A stretch of 64,000 nt of DNA from Paenibacillus sp. W2I17 (GTDB lineage Bacteria > Bacillota > Bacilli > Paenibacillales > Paenibacillaceae), in contig NZ_JAUSXM010000001.1 of the NCBI RefSeq assembly GCF_030815985.1, forward strand, positions 4,092,001 to 4,156,000, read 5' to 3'. The translations under genes and the position numbers were made by a program. The notes below the pieces were generated by a model. It saw only the letters and a list, made by a program, of their open reading frames with translations, did no database searches and was not told the origin of the DNA. Shown here piece after piece: positions 61,823 through 64,000 of the stretch. Positions within the stretch are counted from its first letter, which is position 1. Every line of letters begins with the position of its first letter.

Positions 61823-62650
61823 ATGAAACACGTGCAGGACACAACCACGCTCTATAACGGAGTCAAAATGCCATGGCTGGGTTTTGGGGTATTCAAAGTT
61901 AAAGACGGAGACGAAGTCGTTCATGCTGTCAAAACAGCCATTCAAGCTGGTTATCGCAGCATCGACACTGCCAAAGCGTATAACAACGAAACAGGTGTCG
62001 CTCAGGGTATTCGTGAATCTGGAGTAGCTCGTGAGGATCTGTTCATTACCACGAAAGTATGGAATAGTGATCAGGGATATGAATCCACGCTGGCTGCCTT
62101 CGAAGCAAGCATGGAACGACTCGAACTGGAGTACCTGGATCTCTATCTTATCCACTGGCCGGTTAAGGGCAAGTACAAAGACACATGGCGAGCGCTGGAG
62201 AAACTCCATAAAGAAGGACGCATCCGCGCGATCGGTGTGAGCAACTTCCAGATTCACCATCTGGAAGACTTGATGATCGATGCCACGATCAAACCAGCGG
62301 TTAATCAGGTGGAGCTTCACCCACTATTGATTCAGTCAGAGCTTCGTGAGTACTGCAACAAACATCAGATTCAGATCGAAGCCTGGTCTCCGCTCGGACA
62401 AGGTCATCTGATGGATCATCCGTTGCTGAAGGATATCGCCGCCAAATACAGCAAGTCCCCCGCACAAGTAATTCTGCGCTGGGATCTGCAGAACGGCATC
62501 GTGACGATACCGAAATCCGTCACCCCTGAGCGTATTCGCGCGAACGCCGACCTCTACGATTTTGAGTTAACTTCGGAAGAAATAGAGCAGATTAACAGCC
62601 TGAACGAGAATAAACGCTTTGGTTCTGATCCAGACAACTTTAACTTCTAA
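61823..62650 (+). CDS. Aldo-keto reductase
   Basis: 275-residue NADPH-dependent carbonyl reductase with the AKR catalytic tetrad Asp48 (SIDTA), Tyr53 (KAYNNE), Lys78 (ITTKVW) and His111 (LIHWPV), the GVSNFQIHHLEDL segment and the IPKSVTPERI NADPH-binding loop. The best fit is the AKR5 group (2,5-diketo-gluconate reductase/ methylglyoxal reductase-like). Substrate not known. AGAGGAGG lies upstream; a terminator follows. Confidence 0.92.
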   Translation: MKHVQDTTTLYNGVKMPWLGFGVFKVKDGDEVVHAVKTAIQAGYRSIDTAKAYNNETGVAQGIRESGVAREDLFITTKVWNSDQGYESTLAAFEASMERLELEYLDLYLIHWPVKGKYKDTWRALEKLHKEGRIRAIGVSNFQIHHLEDLMIDATIKPAVNQVELHPLLIQSELREYCNKHQIQIEAWSPLGQGHLMDHPLLKDIAAKYSKSPAQVILRWDLQNGIVTIPKSVTPERIRANADLYDFELTSEEIEQINSLNENKRFGSDPDNFNF

Positions 62651-62671
62651 TATAAGCAGATGAATTCGATT

Positions 62672-62706
62672 ACACCCGCCTTCGATCTTGGAAGAGCGGG
62701 TGTTTT
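62672..62706 (+). terminator. Terminator after the aldo-keto reductase gene
   Basis: ACACCCGC pairs with GCGGGTGT around CTT...AAG and is followed by TTTT. Confidence 0.8.
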
Positions 62707-62925
62707 GGTATGTGATGTTATAGGCAAACTATTCGTTGTTAAGAATGGAGGCGAGGCTCATTATCCTATTCAGGGCCGAAAGAAAAAAGTTTTTTTGACC
62801 GTTTAGAACTATTTTGCCTCCTCATCAGTCTAACGAGTGTCAAAGCGAACTCAAGCACTTATATAGAATCCAGGCCTGGAACGAGCGGTGACTTGAATAT
62901 ATAGGTTGATCAGGGGGGATCAGGA

Positions 62926-63444
62926 GTGATTAGACTGAACCATAGAAAGACAAAAGAAGAACAGTTCAGCGAGAAAATAACAGAGATTCAAAATAAATTA
63001 TATCGACTGGCATACTGCTATGTTAAAAATGAACAAGAAGCGCTGGATATCGTATCCGAAGCGGTCTACAAAGGGTTCATCGCTTATGGAAAGATAGAGT
63101 CCATGACTTATTTTGATTCCTGGATGTCACGAATTGTGATTAACACAGCGATAGATCATATTCGACGTAACCAGCGAGTGACCTATATGGAGGATCATGC
63201 GCAGGAGTTTGTGGCTCCAGAGCGAGGGGCGTCGCTGGAAGAAAAAATGGATCTATATGATGCACTGGACCGGCTTATCCCCGAGGAAAAAGCCTATATT
63301 ATATTAAAATTCTTTGTGAATCTGCCTTTTCGAGAGATGGCTGAAGTGCTCTCCATACCGGAAAATACAGTTAAGTCCAAATTCTATCGTATTATCAAAA
63401 AATTAAAAATTTATTTGATTGAAGGAGAGGTTGAGAACGTATGA
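62926..63444 (+). CDS. ECF-like RNA polymerase sigma factor
   Basis: 172 residues from a GTG start seven bases after AGGGGGG. Region 2 (about 20-90, LYRLAYCYVKNEQEALDIV and DSWMSRIVINTAIDHIRR) binds the -10 element and core polymerase; region 4 (about 120-170, LPFREMAEVLSIPENTVKSK) binds the -35 element. No extra domains, so group IV (ECF/SigV-like). The last four bases overlap the start of the next gene (ATGA), which probably encodes its anti-sigma factor. Confidence 0.9.
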   Translation: MIRLNHRKTKEEQFSEKITEIQNKLYRLAYCYVKNEQEALDIVSEAVYKGFIAYGKIESMTYFDSWMSRIVINTAIDHIRRNQRVTYMEDHAQEFVAPERGASLEEKMDLYDALDRLIPEEKAYIILKFFVNLPFREMAEVLSIPENTVKSKFYRIIKKLKIYLIEGEVENV

Positions 63445-64000
63445 CAGGAAAAGATCGTTACGAAAATATTGAAATCCCTGCTCAACTTACTGACGTTATT
63501 CATCATGCACAGAAAAGAGCCGCTGCTCGCAAGAGTTCATCTCGAATGATTCGTTATGCCTCAGTTATAGCGGCATGTGCTGCTTTTCTCTTCATAGTCA
63601 ACATTCCTACTGTCGCAAACGCCATGGTCAAAATACCTGTGGTCGGAACGATTGTTCAGGTGTTGCAATTTGGCGATGGCGGCAAGATTACCGATGGAGT
63701 AACTGTGGGATCGGAAGCAACCGAAAATACGCTTAAAATCAATTTTAGCACCGACGAGCAAGATCAGACTAATGATGCACCCCATTATAATGTGGTACAC
63801 AAAGAAGCACCGAATCGTATCCTCTTCACTTTTAGCGGTGCACGTTACATGGATATAGAGAAAGTCAAAGCCGACTTCATGACCCAGCCTTTAGTGAAAG
63901 ATGTTTATGGTTCCATGATTTTAGACGACTCTTCCGTCGGATTCGTAGTTGTACTAAAAGAAGGGGTACAGTATGCCGTAACGGAATTCAAGAACCCTGG
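63441..64000 (+). CDS. Probable membrane-bound anti-sigma factor or sigma-regulatory protein (partial)
   Basis: Runs off the window. ATG overlaps the sigma factor stop by four bases, with GAAGGAG upstream. It begins with a short cytoplasmic domain (about 1-37), a membrane helix (about 39-61, ending NIPTVANA) and then an extracytoplasmic domain (at least 125 residues). This layout and coupling fit an anti-sigma factor of the RsgI/DUF4179-like kind. The stop codon is not in the window. Confidence 0.7.
   Translation, partial: MTGKDRYENIEIPAQLTDVIHHAQKRAAARKSSSRMIRYASVIAACAAFLFIVNIPTVANAMVKIPVVGTIVQVLQFGDGGKITDGVTVGSEATENTLKINFSTDEQDQTNDAPHYNVVHKEAPNRILFTFSGARYMDIEKVKADFMTQPLVKDVYGSMILDDSSVGFVVVLKEGVQYAVTEFKNP

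Noticed and set aside
1..64000. CRISPR arrays, rRNA or tRNA genes, prophage or transposase genes
   Set aside because: No regularly spaced direct repeats, no tRNA-like cloverleaf or rRNA sequence and no integrase/transposase ORF found; the family-1 elements are non-coding.

Overview
The window looks like chromosomal DNA of a Paenibacillus-type low/medium-GC Gram-positive (Bacillota). Supporting this are strong AGGAGG ribosome-binding sites, frequent TTG/GTG starts, a T-box leader on serS, a TPP riboswitch on a thiamine-precursor uptake operon, a PRD-type PTS regulator with a cre-like site, CsoR/CopZ/CopA copper control, YcnI and CopCD proteins, and many Bacillus-like paralogues. The genus is an inference from overall gene content; there is no rRNA, tRNA, CRISPR array, prophage or transposase gene in the window.

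Layout. 0.1-6.3 kb: pstS, then a minus-strand operon of PRD regulator, class II ketose-bisphosphate aldolase and fructose-family PTS IIABC. 6.5-14.7 kb: ArsB-like pump, chemotaxis receptor, EAL protein, exported 5'-nucleotidase with LysM, PPOX protein. 15-21.5 kb: Nudix hydrolase, the 5-oxoprolinase genes pxpB-C-A, and a run of small enzymes (phosphoglycerate-mutase-like, DinB-like, DUF952, GNAT, DUF2809, GrpB). 21.8-28.8 kb: Big_2-repeat exported protein, serS with T-box, MFS transporter, DUF2798, VOC and SDR proteins. 28.9-32.5 kb: TPP-riboswitch-controlled pyrimidine/thiamine ABC transporter. 32.6-36.4 kb: TatD-like hydrolase, nitroreductase, TetR regulator, YhgE-like membrane protein. 36.7-40.2 kb: copA, copZ, csoR with CsoR-type operators. 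41.5-47.9 kb: BMP-type nucleoside ABC transporter with a nucleoside phosphorylase and a sulfite-oxidase-fold protein. 48-54.6 kb: SLH-containing exported protein, DUF5317 protein with a 34-residue membrane peptide, GGDEF/HD-GYP protein, two-component pair. 54.8-57.7 kb: CopC-CopD and YcnI. 57.9-60 kb: a lipoprotein, a lipase with a C-terminal WXG100-like domain, and a small WXG protein. 60-64 kb: DUF445, aldo-keto reductase, ECF-like sigma factor and the start of its probable regulator.

The most interesting locus is 57.9-60 kb. It is a three-gene minus-strand unit that has the parts expected of a type VII secretion (T7SS) toxin module: a lipase toxin with reversed architecture (catalytic domain first, secretion hairpin last), a WXG partner and a candidate lipoprotein immunity factor. 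The secretion machinery itself is not in the window.

Two families of non-coding intergenic repeats also stand out. Family 1 has six copies with a shared hairpin core and, in several copies, terminal inverted repeats (MITE-like). Copies sit inside or between the genes of the thi, nucleoside and copper units. Family 2 has two copies of about 200 bp, each built as two nested inverted repeats around the word TAACGAATC. All calls come from reading the sequence and ORF translations; no database search was possible.
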